In this document: positions 55,156 to 63,114 of the stretch, piece after piece
How the letters are laid out: each line of letters begins with the position of its first letter
How positions within the stretch are numbered: position 1 is the first letter of the stretch
NCBI RefSeq assembly: GCF_947499295.1
Contig: NZ_CANMNP010000002.1
Location: forward strand, 124,001 to 188,000
DNA from: an uncultured Roseibium sp.
Lineage (GTDB): Bacteria > Pseudomonadota > Alphaproteobacteria > Rhizobiales > Stappiaceae
Direction: 5' to 3'
Length of the DNA: 64,000 nt
Notes under the pieces: generated by a model
The model's input: only the letters and a program-made list of their open reading frames with translations
Database searches by the model: none
What the model was told of the DNA's origin: nothing
Made by a program: the position numbers and the translations under genes

Positions 55156-56382
55156 ATGTCGTCTTTTAGTCAATATAGCCGCGGAAGGCGGACACGCGCT
55201 CTGCTGGGTCTGGCAAGTGCAGCACTTCTGTCAGCTACCGCCGTATCCGGTGCATGGGCACGCGATACTGCAAAGGATGCCGAAAAAGCGGCAACCGAGC
55301 CACCGTTGCATATGCTGGTGTCGTTGAACAAGCAGCAGATTCAGGTTTATCGCGGGCTCGATCTGATCGAAACGTCGCCGATTTCTTCGGGGAAGCGTGG
55401 GCACAGCACGCCCACGGGTGTTTTTTCGATCCTGGAAAAGCGCCGCAAGCATTTTTCCAATCTTTATGACAATGCGCCAATGCCATTCATGCAGCGTCTG
55501 ACCTGGTCAGGTATTGCGCTGCATGTGGGAAGGCTGCCCGGTTATCCGGCTTCGCATGGCTGCATTCGAATGCCACGTCCCTTTGCCAAGTCGCTTTACA
55601 GCATGACGGACAGAGGCATGCATGTCGTCGTCACCAGGGATCCGGCAAAGCCGCAAAGCGTCCGTCACAGCGTCCTGCCGCAGCCCTTCGTTCCCGAGAC
55701 CAAGGTTGCAAGTCTGTCCGGCAAGAACATTCAGGCAGACCCCGCCCTGCGGGGCGCTATTCAGCCCGCGAACCTGCAGGCTTCTTTGCCTGTTGCCGAG
55801 CTGGAAAATCCGTATTTTGACAAGCCTTTGAGGATGATCATTACACCTCAGAAAGCGCCGAGCCGCACGAGAGTACTGCAGCGTCTTCTGAATGAGATGG
55901 GCTACGACGCAGGTCCGGTCGATGGTATCTTCGGCCGCAAGACACGGGCTGCTTTGAGCCTTTATCAGGAAGGTGCCGAACTGCCAGTGACCGGCAAGGT
56001 GACCGATGCGCTTGTGGCAAAGATCTACGCAGAGGCCGGATATGAAAAGCCGCAGAATGCGATGCTTCGCGTACGCCGCAAGTTCCGTGATGTGTATTCA
56101 GCGCCTGTAACACTGAAGAACATAGACAAGGATATCGGTACGCACGTCTATACCGCGCTTGATTTTGAAAAGGGCGACCAGACCGTCGACTGGATGGCTG
56201 TCTCAGCAGAAGGCGACCGCGGCGGCGACTCAAAAGACTTGCTTGACCGGGTCGTGATGCCGGAAAAGGTCGCGCTCGAGATCTCCAAGATGCTGACGCC
56301 AGGGACATCCCTGACCATCACCGACCGGACTTTCAAGCGAAACACGGGCCTGGGCACAGACTTTGTCGTAGTCACCCGCTAG
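55156..56382 (+). CDS. Exported L,D-transpeptidase with peptidoglycan-binding domain
   Basis: 408 residues. A signal peptide (about 1-36, ending AWARD) precedes a YkuD catalytic domain (about 50-160) with HVGRLPGYPASHGCIRM (Cys136 nucleophile). A peptidoglycan-binding type 1 repeat follows (about 240-300; VLQRLLNEMGYDAGPVDGIFGRKTRAALSLYQ). It forms 3-3 crosslinks or attaches proteins to peptidoglycan. ATG 55156 follows GGGAGCTCTGGG; TTG 55126 is rejected. A terminator follows. Confidence 0.93.
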   Translation: MSSFSQYSRGRRTRALLGLASAALLSATAVSGAWARDTAKDAEKAATEPPLHMLVSLNKQQIQVYRGLDLIETSPISSGKRGHSTPTGVFSILEKRRKHFSNLYDNAPMPFMQRLTWSGIALHVGRLPGYPASHGCIRMPRPFAKSLYSMTDRGMHVVVTRDPAKPQSVRHSVLPQPFVPETKVASLSGKNIQADPALRGAIQPANLQASLPVAELENPYFDKPLRMIITPQKAPSRTRVLQRLLNEMGYDAGPVDGIFGRKTRAALSLYQEGAELPVTGKVTDALVAKIYAEAGYEKPQNAMLRVRRKFRDVYSAPVTLKNIDKDIGTHVYTALDFEKGDQTVDWMAVSAEGDRGGDSKDLLDRVVMPEKVALEISKMLTPGTSLTITDRTFKRNTGLGTDFVVVTR

Positions 56383-56412
56383 TCGGCTGTCCGATCAGAT
56401 CCGAAACCGAAG

Positions 56413-56439
56413 ATCCCCGCTCCGGCGGGGATTTTTTAT
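56413..56439 (+). terminator. Rho-independent terminator of the L,D-transpeptidase gene
   Basis: ATCCCCGC, loop TCCG, GCGGGGAT, then TTTTTTATT, 31 bases after the stop. Confidence 0.92.
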
Positions 56440-56540
56440 TGCCCGGACAATCGAATAATTCTCCAGGAACGTCACCAAACTGTCGTGTCTCTGCCGTATC
56501 GGAAAGCAGGTTCATTTCACAGGCGACTCGGGAGAGGGCA

Positions 56541-57803
56541 ATGGCGAATGGCACGCTATCGGCGTCCAAGAAACGGCTAAAGAACGCGGTTCACCGATCC
56601 GGGGCAACCTCTCGCGAGGGAATGCTTGAGCGCTTGTTCACCTTCGCCTTCAAGGGCCTTGTCTATCCTCAGATCTGGGAAGATCCGGACGTGGACATGA
56701 AGGCTCTGCGACTGACCCCTGATAGCAGAATGATCACAATCGCTTCGGGTGGCTGTAATGTCATGTCCTACCTGACTGCCAATCCGGCTGAAATCACCGC
56801 GGTTGACCTCAACCGCGCTCACGTGGCTCTCGGCCGGTTGAAACTGGCCGCAGCCAAGTATTTCCCGAACTACGAAACGTTCTACCGTTTCTTCGGCGAA
56901 GCGGACGAAAAAGCCAACGTGGCGGCATATCGTCGTTTCCTCAAAGACAACCTTGATCCGGAAACCATCGCTTACTGGGAAGGACGCGACCTGGCCAATT
57001 GGGGCCGGAAACGCATTACGCTTTTTTCCCGTGATCTCTATCATCACGGTCTCCTCGGATACTGCATCGGCTTGGGTCACCTTGTGGCACGGCTATACGG
57101 CATCGACCCCAAGCACATGGTCAAGGCCAAATCGCTTGAGGAGCAACGTTCGTTCTTCGATACGGCGCTGGCGCCCCTCTTTGACAAGCGACTTGTCCGT
57201 TGGGCGACCTCGAAAAAAATGTCCCTTTACGGGCTGGGTATTCCACCGGCACAGTATGACGCGCTTGTCTCAGCCAATGCGGAAGGGGACATGTCAGCGG
57301 TCCTGCGCCAGAGGCTCGAAAAGCTTGCCTGTGATTTTTCCATGCAGGACAACTATTTTGCCTGGCAGGCATTCGGGCGCGGATATGCATCGGATAAAGA
57401 TGGGTCCACTGGAGGATCGGGGCCCTTGCCGCCCTATCTGAAACGAGCGCATTTTGAAGAAATTCGCGAACGCGCCGGCAGGGTGAGGGTCCTGAACCGG
57501 AACTTCACCGAGCACTTGCAAGGCGTCGATGACGACATGCTGGATGCTTATGTGCTTCTCGATGCACAGGACTGGATGACCGATCATCAATTGAATGCCC
57601 TTTGGAGTGAGATCACCCGCACCGCTCGACCGGGGGCCAGGGTCGTGTTCCGCACGGCTGCTGAACCCTCTTTGCTGCCGGGCCGCGTTGCTGATGCGAT
57701 ACTTGATCGTTGGACCTATGAAGAAAGAGAAAGCCTAGAACTCGGTCGGCAGGATCGTTCGTCAATCTATGGCGGGTTCCATCTTTATGTGTTCAACGGG
57801 TAG
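56541..57803 (+). CDS. btaA: SAM:diacylglycerol 3-amino-3-carboxypropyltransferase BtaA
   Basis: 420 residues of the DUF3419/BtaA family. It transfers the aminocarboxypropyl group of S-adenosylmethionine to diacylglycerol, the first step to the betaine lipid DGTS. YPQIWEDPDVDMKAL and the SAM-binding ITIASGGCNVMSYLTANP and ITAVDLNRAHVAL segments are distinctive, as is NRNFTEHL near the C-terminus. ATG 56541 follows GGAGAGGGCA; the frame is open to 56439. btaB follows after 15 bases. Such membranes often replace phospholipids under phosphate limitation. Confidence 0.93.
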   Translation: MANGTLSASKKRLKNAVHRSGATSREGMLERLFTFAFKGLVYPQIWEDPDVDMKALRLTPDSRMITIASGGCNVMSYLTANPAEITAVDLNRAHVALGRLKLAAAKYFPNYETFYRFFGEADEKANVAAYRRFLKDNLDPETIAYWEGRDLANWGRKRITLFSRDLYHHGLLGYCIGLGHLVARLYGIDPKHMVKAKSLEEQRSFFDTALAPLFDKRLVRWATSKKMSLYGLGIPPAQYDALVSANAEGDMSAVLRQRLEKLACDFSMQDNYFAWQAFGRGYASDKDGSTGGSGPLPPYLKRAHFEEIRERAGRVRVLNRNFTEHLQGVDDDMLDAYVLLDAQDWMTDHQLNALWSEITRTARPGARVVFRTAAEPSLLPGRVADAILDRWTYEERESLELGRQDRSSIYGGFHLYVFNG

Positions 57804-57818
57804 TCAGCTGATCCGGAA

Positions 57819-58481
57819 ATGACAATGAGAGAAGCCGTCGAAACTGCCCGTTTGATGGATGCTGTCTATCGTAACCAGCGCCACTTTTATGATCTGACGC
57901 GAAAATACTATCTTCTCGGGCGCGATCAGCTAATCAGCGATCTGCAACCGCCGCGAGGCGGCACGGTATTGGAGCTGGGATGCGGCACGGGTCGGAACCT
58001 GGTGACAGCTGCACGGAGATATCCGGATGCGAGATTTTATGGCCTCGATATTTCCAGAAACATGCTGGAAACCGCAGAGAAGAACATTAAAAGAGCCGGT
58101 ATCGGCGATCAGGTCCACCTGATTAAAGGCGATGCAGCCGATCCTTTCGTTACAGAAGGTCTGGGTATCCCGGCATTCGACAGGATTATTTATTCTTATA
58201 CACTGTCGATGATCCCGGTCTGGCGAGAAGCGCTTGCCGCCGGAAGCAGGTGTCTCGCGGAAGGCGGGCGAATTCACGTGGTCGATTTCGGTCAGCAAGG
58301 ACGACTTCCAGCCTGGTTCCGGAAAGCCTTGTTCAAGTGGCTGCGGTCATTCCACGTCAGTCCGCGCAGTGAGCTGAAATCGGAACTTGAGGCTCTTGCA
58401 GAACGAAAAGGTGCTGGCCTTGAATATCGCCAGCTCTATCGCGGATATGCAGATTATGCAGTAATCACAAGCGCCGAATAG
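57819..58481 (+). CDS. btaB: Diacylglycerylhomoserine N-methyltransferase BtaB
   Basis: 220 residues. A class I SAM methyltransferase with motif I VLELGCGTGRNL and FYGLDISRNML, which would add three methyl groups to diacylglycerylhomoserine to form DGTS. The N-terminal AVYRNQRHFYDLTRKYYLLGRDQLI is typical of BtaB. Function is supported mainly by the adjacent btaA (15-base gap, no promoter between). Convergent with the caspase gene, 38 bases apart, without a clear terminator. Confidence 0.92.
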   Translation: MTMREAVETARLMDAVYRNQRHFYDLTRKYYLLGRDQLISDLQPPRGGTVLELGCGTGRNLVTAARRYPDARFYGLDISRNMLETAEKNIKRAGIGDQVHLIKGDAADPFVTEGLGIPAFDRIIYSYTLSMIPVWREALAAGSRCLAEGGRIHVVDFGQQGRLPAWFRKALFKWLRSFHVSPRSELKSELEALAERKGAGLEYRQLYRGYADYAVITSAE

Positions 58482-58519
58482 AAAACAATCAATCGATCCT
58501 GAATGGCTCTCGCACAGGC

Positions 58520-60046
58520 CTATTCACATCCGCTGCGTGCCCAGTCTCTAAGTGCCGACTTAAATCCGCCGCCATATGGGTGAGCTTTGTCGGCTGCCTC
58601 GGAGTTTTCTTTCAAATAGGTTTGGGCCTGTTCGCAAAGGTTGGCCTGTTCCCACTGGTGGCAGGAAGCGCAACTCTTGTTTTTCCAGGCGTCTTCCGGC
58701 AGGCCCTCGATCGGTGGGAAGCGAGGAGATCCCTGAATGAGCTGGGCTATGCTGCGGGTGGCGATTTCGGCATCGCCAATGCCCAGGGGAGCATTGAATG
58801 TGATCCGTGTCTCCTGATCAGGCGCTGGCTGCTGAGGCTCTTGTGTCACGACAGGCTGAGGATTGGAGATCGGGTCCGTGCGTTGAGCGTTTGTCTGAAT
58901 TGACTGCAACTCCAGGCGGGCCAGTTCGGCAAACGCGCCCTCGGGGTAAGCGTTCAGATAGTTCTCATAGGCTTCTGCGTCGCCGGTTTTGCGCGCTTCT
59001 TCAATAAGATCGCGCTCCGATTGGCCCGGCGAAACCGGTTCAGGCTGTACGGCCGGTTTCGACTGCTCGGCAGTTTCCGTTTCCGGTGCGGGTTTCCCGG
59101 CTTCCGCCTGCAGCTCCTCCAGCATCAATTCCTGTAGCAGTGCCCGGGCATCTTTCGTGAAGACGCTGTCCGGATTTGCGCGCAAAAACAGAAGAATTTG
59201 AACAGGGTCACGGCTCAGACGAACCGAGTCCCAAAGCTGGCGCATTTGCAGGAGTTGTGCCGGTGGCGCTTCAGCGGTGACGAATTGAAAGTCGGTGGTG
59301 AGTGAAGAGGTGTCCCATGGGGTCTGGAGCCCGCCGGTTTCGCTGAGAACGTCGACACGCACCTTCTTGAAAAGTGCCTCGACCGGGAGCCCCGGTTCTG
59401 TCATTCGTTTTGCTAGCGCTTCGGTGAACGGGCTGTTTGAACCGACACCGTCGATTGCAATTTCACCTGGGGCGGTTGAGTAGGAAAGGAACGTGCCCTT
59501 GGGCGCTTTCATCTCCGCAAGACCATTGTCGTTCAGATCCGCGATTGTCGTGAACGGGTTGTTCCGACACGCGTCGAGAATGACGATGTTCGTTCGGTTT
59601 TTTGCAGAAAACATCTGCCACAGCACTGCTTGGGCAGGCACGCCAACGAGACTGAGATCGGCGGCATCGTTGAGCGCGATGTCAACCGGTAGAAGAAAGT
59701 TGGAGCCAAAAGATTGCACGCCGTGACCTGCGTAATAAAACAGCCCCGTCGCGTCTTCGCCAGCGTCACGCAGTTTACTGCCGAAGCTTGCAATTGCCTG
59801 AACCATTTCAAGCTGTGTTGCTTCGGTGACGAGAATGACTTCGAAACCGACGGCTTCGAGCGAAGACGCCATCAGCTCGGCATCGTTGAGAGGATTGTCC
59901 AGCGGCGTCACATTGCTGTAGCCGGCGTTGCCGATGACAAGCGCAATGCGTTTTTCTTCCGCCTTTGCAGGCAGGATCAGGGCCAGCAAGATCATCAAGG
60001 TGGCCGAAACTAGCGAAGCTGAGCTGACTTTGTTTCTATTCAACAA
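58520..60046 (-). CDS. Exported caspase-like (C14) protein with CxxCH C-terminus
   Basis: 508 residues. A signal peptide (about 1-29, ending PAKAEE) leads to a caspase p20-like domain (31-255) with the catalytic dyad His108 (YYAGHGVQ) and Cys160 (ILDACRNNPF). Then come a Glu/Pro-rich linker (about 312-410), a TPR/SEL1-like stretch (AYENYLNAYPEGAFAELARLEL) and a C-terminal cysteine module: CASCH (459-463), Cys471 and Cys507. CxxCH could bind haem or form disulphides. The start is TTG 60046, overlapping the upstream gene by 11 bases, so translation is probably coupled. Role unknown; metacaspase-like activity is inference. Confidence 0.85.
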   Translation of the reverse strand: MLNRNKVSSASLVSATLMILLALILPAKAEEKRIALVIGNAGYSNVTPLDNPLNDAELMASSLEAVGFEVILVTEATQLEMVQAIASFGSKLRDAGEDATGLFYYAGHGVQSFGSNFLLPVDIALNDAADLSLVGVPAQAVLWQMFSAKNRTNIVILDACRNNPFTTIADLNDNGLAEMKAPKGTFLSYSTAPGEIAIDGVGSNSPFTEALAKRMTEPGLPVEALFKKVRVDVLSETGGLQTPWDTSSLTTDFQFVTAEAPPAQLLQMRQLWDSVRLSRDPVQILLFLRANPDSVFTKDARALLQELMLEELQAEAGKPAPETETAEQSKPAVQPEPVSPGQSERDLIEEARKTGDAEAYENYLNAYPEGAFAELARLELQSIQTNAQRTDPISNPQPVVTQEPQQPAPDQETRITFNAPLGIGDAEIATRSIAQLIQGSPRFPPIEGLPEDAWKNKSCASCHQWEQANLCEQAQTYLKENSEAADKAHPYGGGFKSALRDWARSGCE

Positions 60047-61112
60047 TGGAGAACTCTATTCGGCGATTTCGACGTTTGCCTTCCGGCGTGTTGTTGGACG
60101 CGACCGGTTGGGTTTCTCCATAGCCGACGCTTCTGATCCGATTATCGGGAATGTCCTTCGAGACGAGATAGTCCATGACGGCTGTTGCCCGGCGTTGTGA
60201 CAATCTCATATTGGCTGCTGCGCGGCCGACGCTGTCGGTATGGCCGGCCACTTCGATCACGAGACCCGGGCAGCGGGCGACAATGTCAACAAGACTGTTC
60301 AGGAAAGGCTCACTTCTCGGGTCAAGACCGGAACTGCCGCTGGTGAAGTAGATGTTGTCAGTGCGCGACAGGATTTCAAAACGTCCGGTGCATGCCTCAA
60401 GATCAAAGTCGCCCTCTGGTTCCAGCGCTTTGGCGGCTGCTAGCTCCGATTGTTTGGCGGGTTCGGCAGAAGCTGTACGAGCTTCGTCATCATCCTGGTT
60501 CTTGGCAAAGACGAAATCGAAGGAAACCGTAGCCGAAGGTACGATCACGACATCTGCTGCTTCTTCCAGCTTCTTGACACCGCTATCCAGACCAAAATCG
60601 GAAGCTGCGACGGAGATCGGCGCTGTGCTCGACACGGCGACCAGATCGTCGCTCATCAGCGTCACGGCGACTTCGCTCGTTAGGGTCTTCTCGACACCGT
60701 GAAGCTTTAGGGAAAAGGTCAGCGGAATAATCTTGCGCTTGCGCTCGGGCAAATCGCTCAACACCGTCGGATCGATATTTGTTGAGATGACCGCCGAGGG
60801 AAACTCGAACGTTTCAAAGAAAAGGAAACGCATTCGCACGTTTCTAAGATCGATCTTGGTATCGATTGAATCAAGAAAGATGCGAACGGAAGCGTCGCCA
60901 TTCTCTTCGATCTTCCCTTCAAACTCAGCAAAGCTGCTTGATTCAACCTGCGTAAGGTTTTTGACGGACTGGAATCTGAGCGACGACGCGTCGGGTTGAA
61001 GCGTCCAGCCGTCATCGAATATTCCGTCTGCCTGAGCACGGACGACGGGCGATGCCAGGAACGCAATGCCGGCTAGCAACAGAACCGCTAAAACGGCTCG
61101 TAACTTTGACAT
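60036..61112 (-). CDS. YceI-like/OmpA fusion outer-membrane-linked protein
   Basis: 358 residues. A signal peptide (about 1-26, ending VVRAQA) is followed by a YceI-like beta-barrel domain (about 35-205; LRFQSVKNL, EFPSAVISTNI and TFSLKLHGVEKTL strands). After an acidic linker comes a C-terminal OmpA-type peptidoglycan-binding domain (about 245-357; EVAGHTDSVGRAAANMRLSQRRA, GYGETQPVASNNTPEGKRRNRRIEF). YceI domains bind polyisoprenoids or lipids. The gene is first in an operon with the caspase-like gene and overlaps it. Function unknown; the combination suggests an envelope sensor or scaffold. Confidence 0.85.
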   Translation of the reverse strand: MSKLRAVLAVLLLAGIAFLASPVVRAQADGIFDDGWTLQPDASSLRFQSVKNLTQVESSSFAEFEGKIEENGDASVRIFLDSIDTKIDLRNVRMRFLFFETFEFPSAVISTNIDPTVLSDLPERKRKIIPLTFSLKLHGVEKTLTSEVAVTLMSDDLVAVSSTAPISVAASDFGLDSGVKKLEEAADVVIVPSATVSFDFVFAKNQDDDEARTASAEPAKQSELAAAKALEPEGDFDLEACTGRFEILSRTDNIYFTSGSSGLDPRSEPFLNSLVDIVARCPGLVIEVAGHTDSVGRAAANMRLSQRRATAVMDYLVSKDIPDNRIRSVGYGETQPVASNNTPEGKRRNRRIEFSIVE

Positions 61113-61288
61113 GTTTCATTCCTTCCTTGGTCGCACGCGCAAGCGCGCTATCCATAACATCCCTTCCCTAAGGAAACTGTAATAAGATACTGGAATAATG
61201 CAACTCTTCGTGAATGTATCTGAGGTTGCATGACGGATCTACGCATCATTTGGATGGCGAAGGCCGGGGCGGTCGGATACTGATGGGG

Positions 61289-62362
61289 TCAGGCCGACGG
61301 CAACTGTTGTGTCGCACAATGGATGCCACCACCGATCTCACCCAGAGCATCAACGTTCAGCGCGACAATCTGACGGCCAGGATAGTGTCGCTCAAGCGCT
61401 TTGACGGCGATTGCATCGGTTTCCGCGTCACCAAATTGAGGGGCTATCACGCCGCCGTTGCAAACGTAATAATTTGCATAAGAGGCGACGAAATCAACAG
61501 TTTGTACCCTATGGTCATATGGCTCGGGTATGACATCCACCTGCAGCTGAGCCGCAAGAAGCCGGTCGTGAGTATCAAGTGCAGCCTGATGAAACGGATC
61601 GGCCTCATCCGGCTCGTCAGGCAGATTGATCAGTACGCGTCCAGGACCAGTGAACCGGGCCAGGCTGTCGATATGATAGTCAGTGATGTCTTCCCCCCAG
61701 ACGCCAGGTGACCAGATGAACCGTTCTGCGCCATAGGCTTGCAACAACAGGTTCTCAATCTCGGTCCGGGGCAGCCCCGGGTTTCTGTTGTTGTTGACCC
61801 AGGAACTCTCATGGGCGATCAGCAAACCGTGACCGTCGTGTTCGATCCCACCAGCCTCTCCGGTCGCCCCGCTGGAAACCAGCTCCATTGCCAGCCGCTC
61901 GGCGACCCGGGAAGCAATTTGGCCATCACTCTCATGAACCTGTTTGTTGCCCCATCCATTGAACTGGATGTGACTGACAACGCGTTTCCGCGTGCTATTG
62001 AAAGCAAATAGGGGACCGGAATCTCTGCACCAGAGATCCTCTGTCGGAATATCCCAAAGTTCAACAGCCGACGACAGGAGCTTGCGAGCCTGTGTGTGGT
62101 CTGCCGCTGCAGCCAACATCACGACAGGCTCAAACGCAGCGATCATATTGGCAATGTCAGCAATAGTTTGCTTGAGGTCACGCAGAAATGCCGTATCCGG
62201 GTGTACCCGTCGGCTGACTGGCCATTGCATGAAAGTCAGTTCATGTGGCGCTTCTTCCGGTGGCACGTACAAATCGGGTTTTTGCATTGCCAAGAGTGGC
62301 TGTCCTGTTAATGCGATCGTGCTCAGCATTGCACTCGTTTTGAGAAGTTCCCGACGTCGCAT
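61289..62362 (-). CDS. Tat-exported agmatine deiminase-family protein
   Basis: 357 residues. The N-terminus MRRRELLKTSAMLSTIALTG is a twin-arginine signal. The mature part is a peptidylarginine/agmatine deiminase fold: FMQWPVSR, LWCRDSGPLF, FNGWGNK, EAGGIEHDGHG, WGEDITDYHIDS and the nucleophilic Cys in GGGIHCATQQLP. Most agmatine deiminases are cytosolic, so export is unusual and the substrate may be peptidylarginine or an extracellular guanidino compound. ATG 62362 is chosen because the Tat motif starts there; the frame is open to 62449. The next gene on the strand ends three bases upstream. Confidence 0.88.
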   Translation of the reverse strand: MRRRELLKTSAMLSTIALTGQPLLAMQKPDLYVPPEEAPHELTFMQWPVSRRVHPDTAFLRDLKQTIADIANMIAAFEPVVMLAAAADHTQARKLLSSAVELWDIPTEDLWCRDSGPLFAFNSTRKRVVSHIQFNGWGNKQVHESDGQIASRVAERLAMELVSSGATGEAGGIEHDGHGLLIAHESSWVNNNRNPGLPRTEIENLLLQAYGAERFIWSPGVWGEDITDYHIDSLARFTGPGRVLINLPDEPDEADPFHQAALDTHDRLLAAQLQVDVIPEPYDHRVQTVDFVASYANYYVCNGGVIAPQFGDAETDAIAVKALERHYPGRQIVALNVDALGEIGGGIHCATQQLPSA

Positions 62363-62452
62363 GCCGTTTTTCCGTTCGTCCTCATCGCGACCTGTTCTAG
62401 CAGATCCGGGCCTGAAATACGTCTGAATTTGAGGTTTCAGGCCCAGCAATTG

Positions 62453-63046
62453 CTATCGGTTCTTTTCCAGAAGCAAAACATCACCTGTGTAATAGGGTTG
62501 CACCGGGTGCAATCTCACACGGGATCTTGCTGTTTCTCGAAAGCCAAGACGCTTGTAGAGTCGTGCTGCGCCCGAGTTCTGCCCATAGACTTGAATGCTC
62601 AAGCGCGAAAATCCTGATGTGCTTGCGGCCGTATCAACTGCCTCCATCAACAAAGAGCCGAGACCGGATGAGCGATGACCCGGAAAGACGGCAAGTGCGT
62701 TGATGTACCAGGTTTCGACAGACTTCATTTCAAGTTCGACAAATGGGGCGATTGGGTCCGGCAGACTATCAATGTCTTCATCAGGGGCTTCAGCAATCGG
62801 GTAACTCAGCACCATACCGAGCACTTGTCCGGCATTCTCTGCCACTATTGCGTTTTTGTATGAAAACCCGCCGCTCTCTCTTTGCGCCCGCTCTGTTCCA
62901 ACCTCAAGTGGTGTGCGGTTCTCAGCTGTATTTTGTGACCACAGCCAGTGGGGAATGCCTTCGCCAGCGATATCAATGAGTTTGGCAAGGTCCTGCGCGT
63001 CGGATGAGGTCGCAGGCCGAACAATGATTTGTTTCAAGTCGATCAT
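62453..63046 (-). CDS. GNAT-family N-acetyltransferase
   Basis: 197 residues. Motif A is in WYINALAVFPGHRSSGLGSLLMEAV, and motif B in SIQVYGQNSGAARLYKRLGFRETARSRV. ATG 63046 is taken because the fold starts with IIVRPATSSDAQDLAKLID; the upstream in-frame extension to 63199 overlaps the homocysteine methyltransferase gene. It is four bases from the preceding deiminase frame, and the three genes may be an operon. Substrate unknown. Confidence 0.87.
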   Translation of the reverse strand: MIDLKQIIVRPATSSDAQDLAKLIDIAGEGIPHWLWSQNTAENRTPLEVGTERAQRESGGFSYKNAIVAENAGQVLGMVLSYPIAEAPDEDIDSLPDPIAPFVELEMKSVETWYINALAVFPGHRSSGLGSLLMEAVDTAASTSGFSRLSIQVYGQNSGAARLYKRLGFRETARSRVRLHPVQPYYTGDVLLLEKNR

Positions 63047-63114
63047 GGTTTTTGTGTCCGTATGTCGGTGTTGATTGAAATTGCTGAAAAAATTCAGTTT
63101 CGCTCGGTTCGAAT

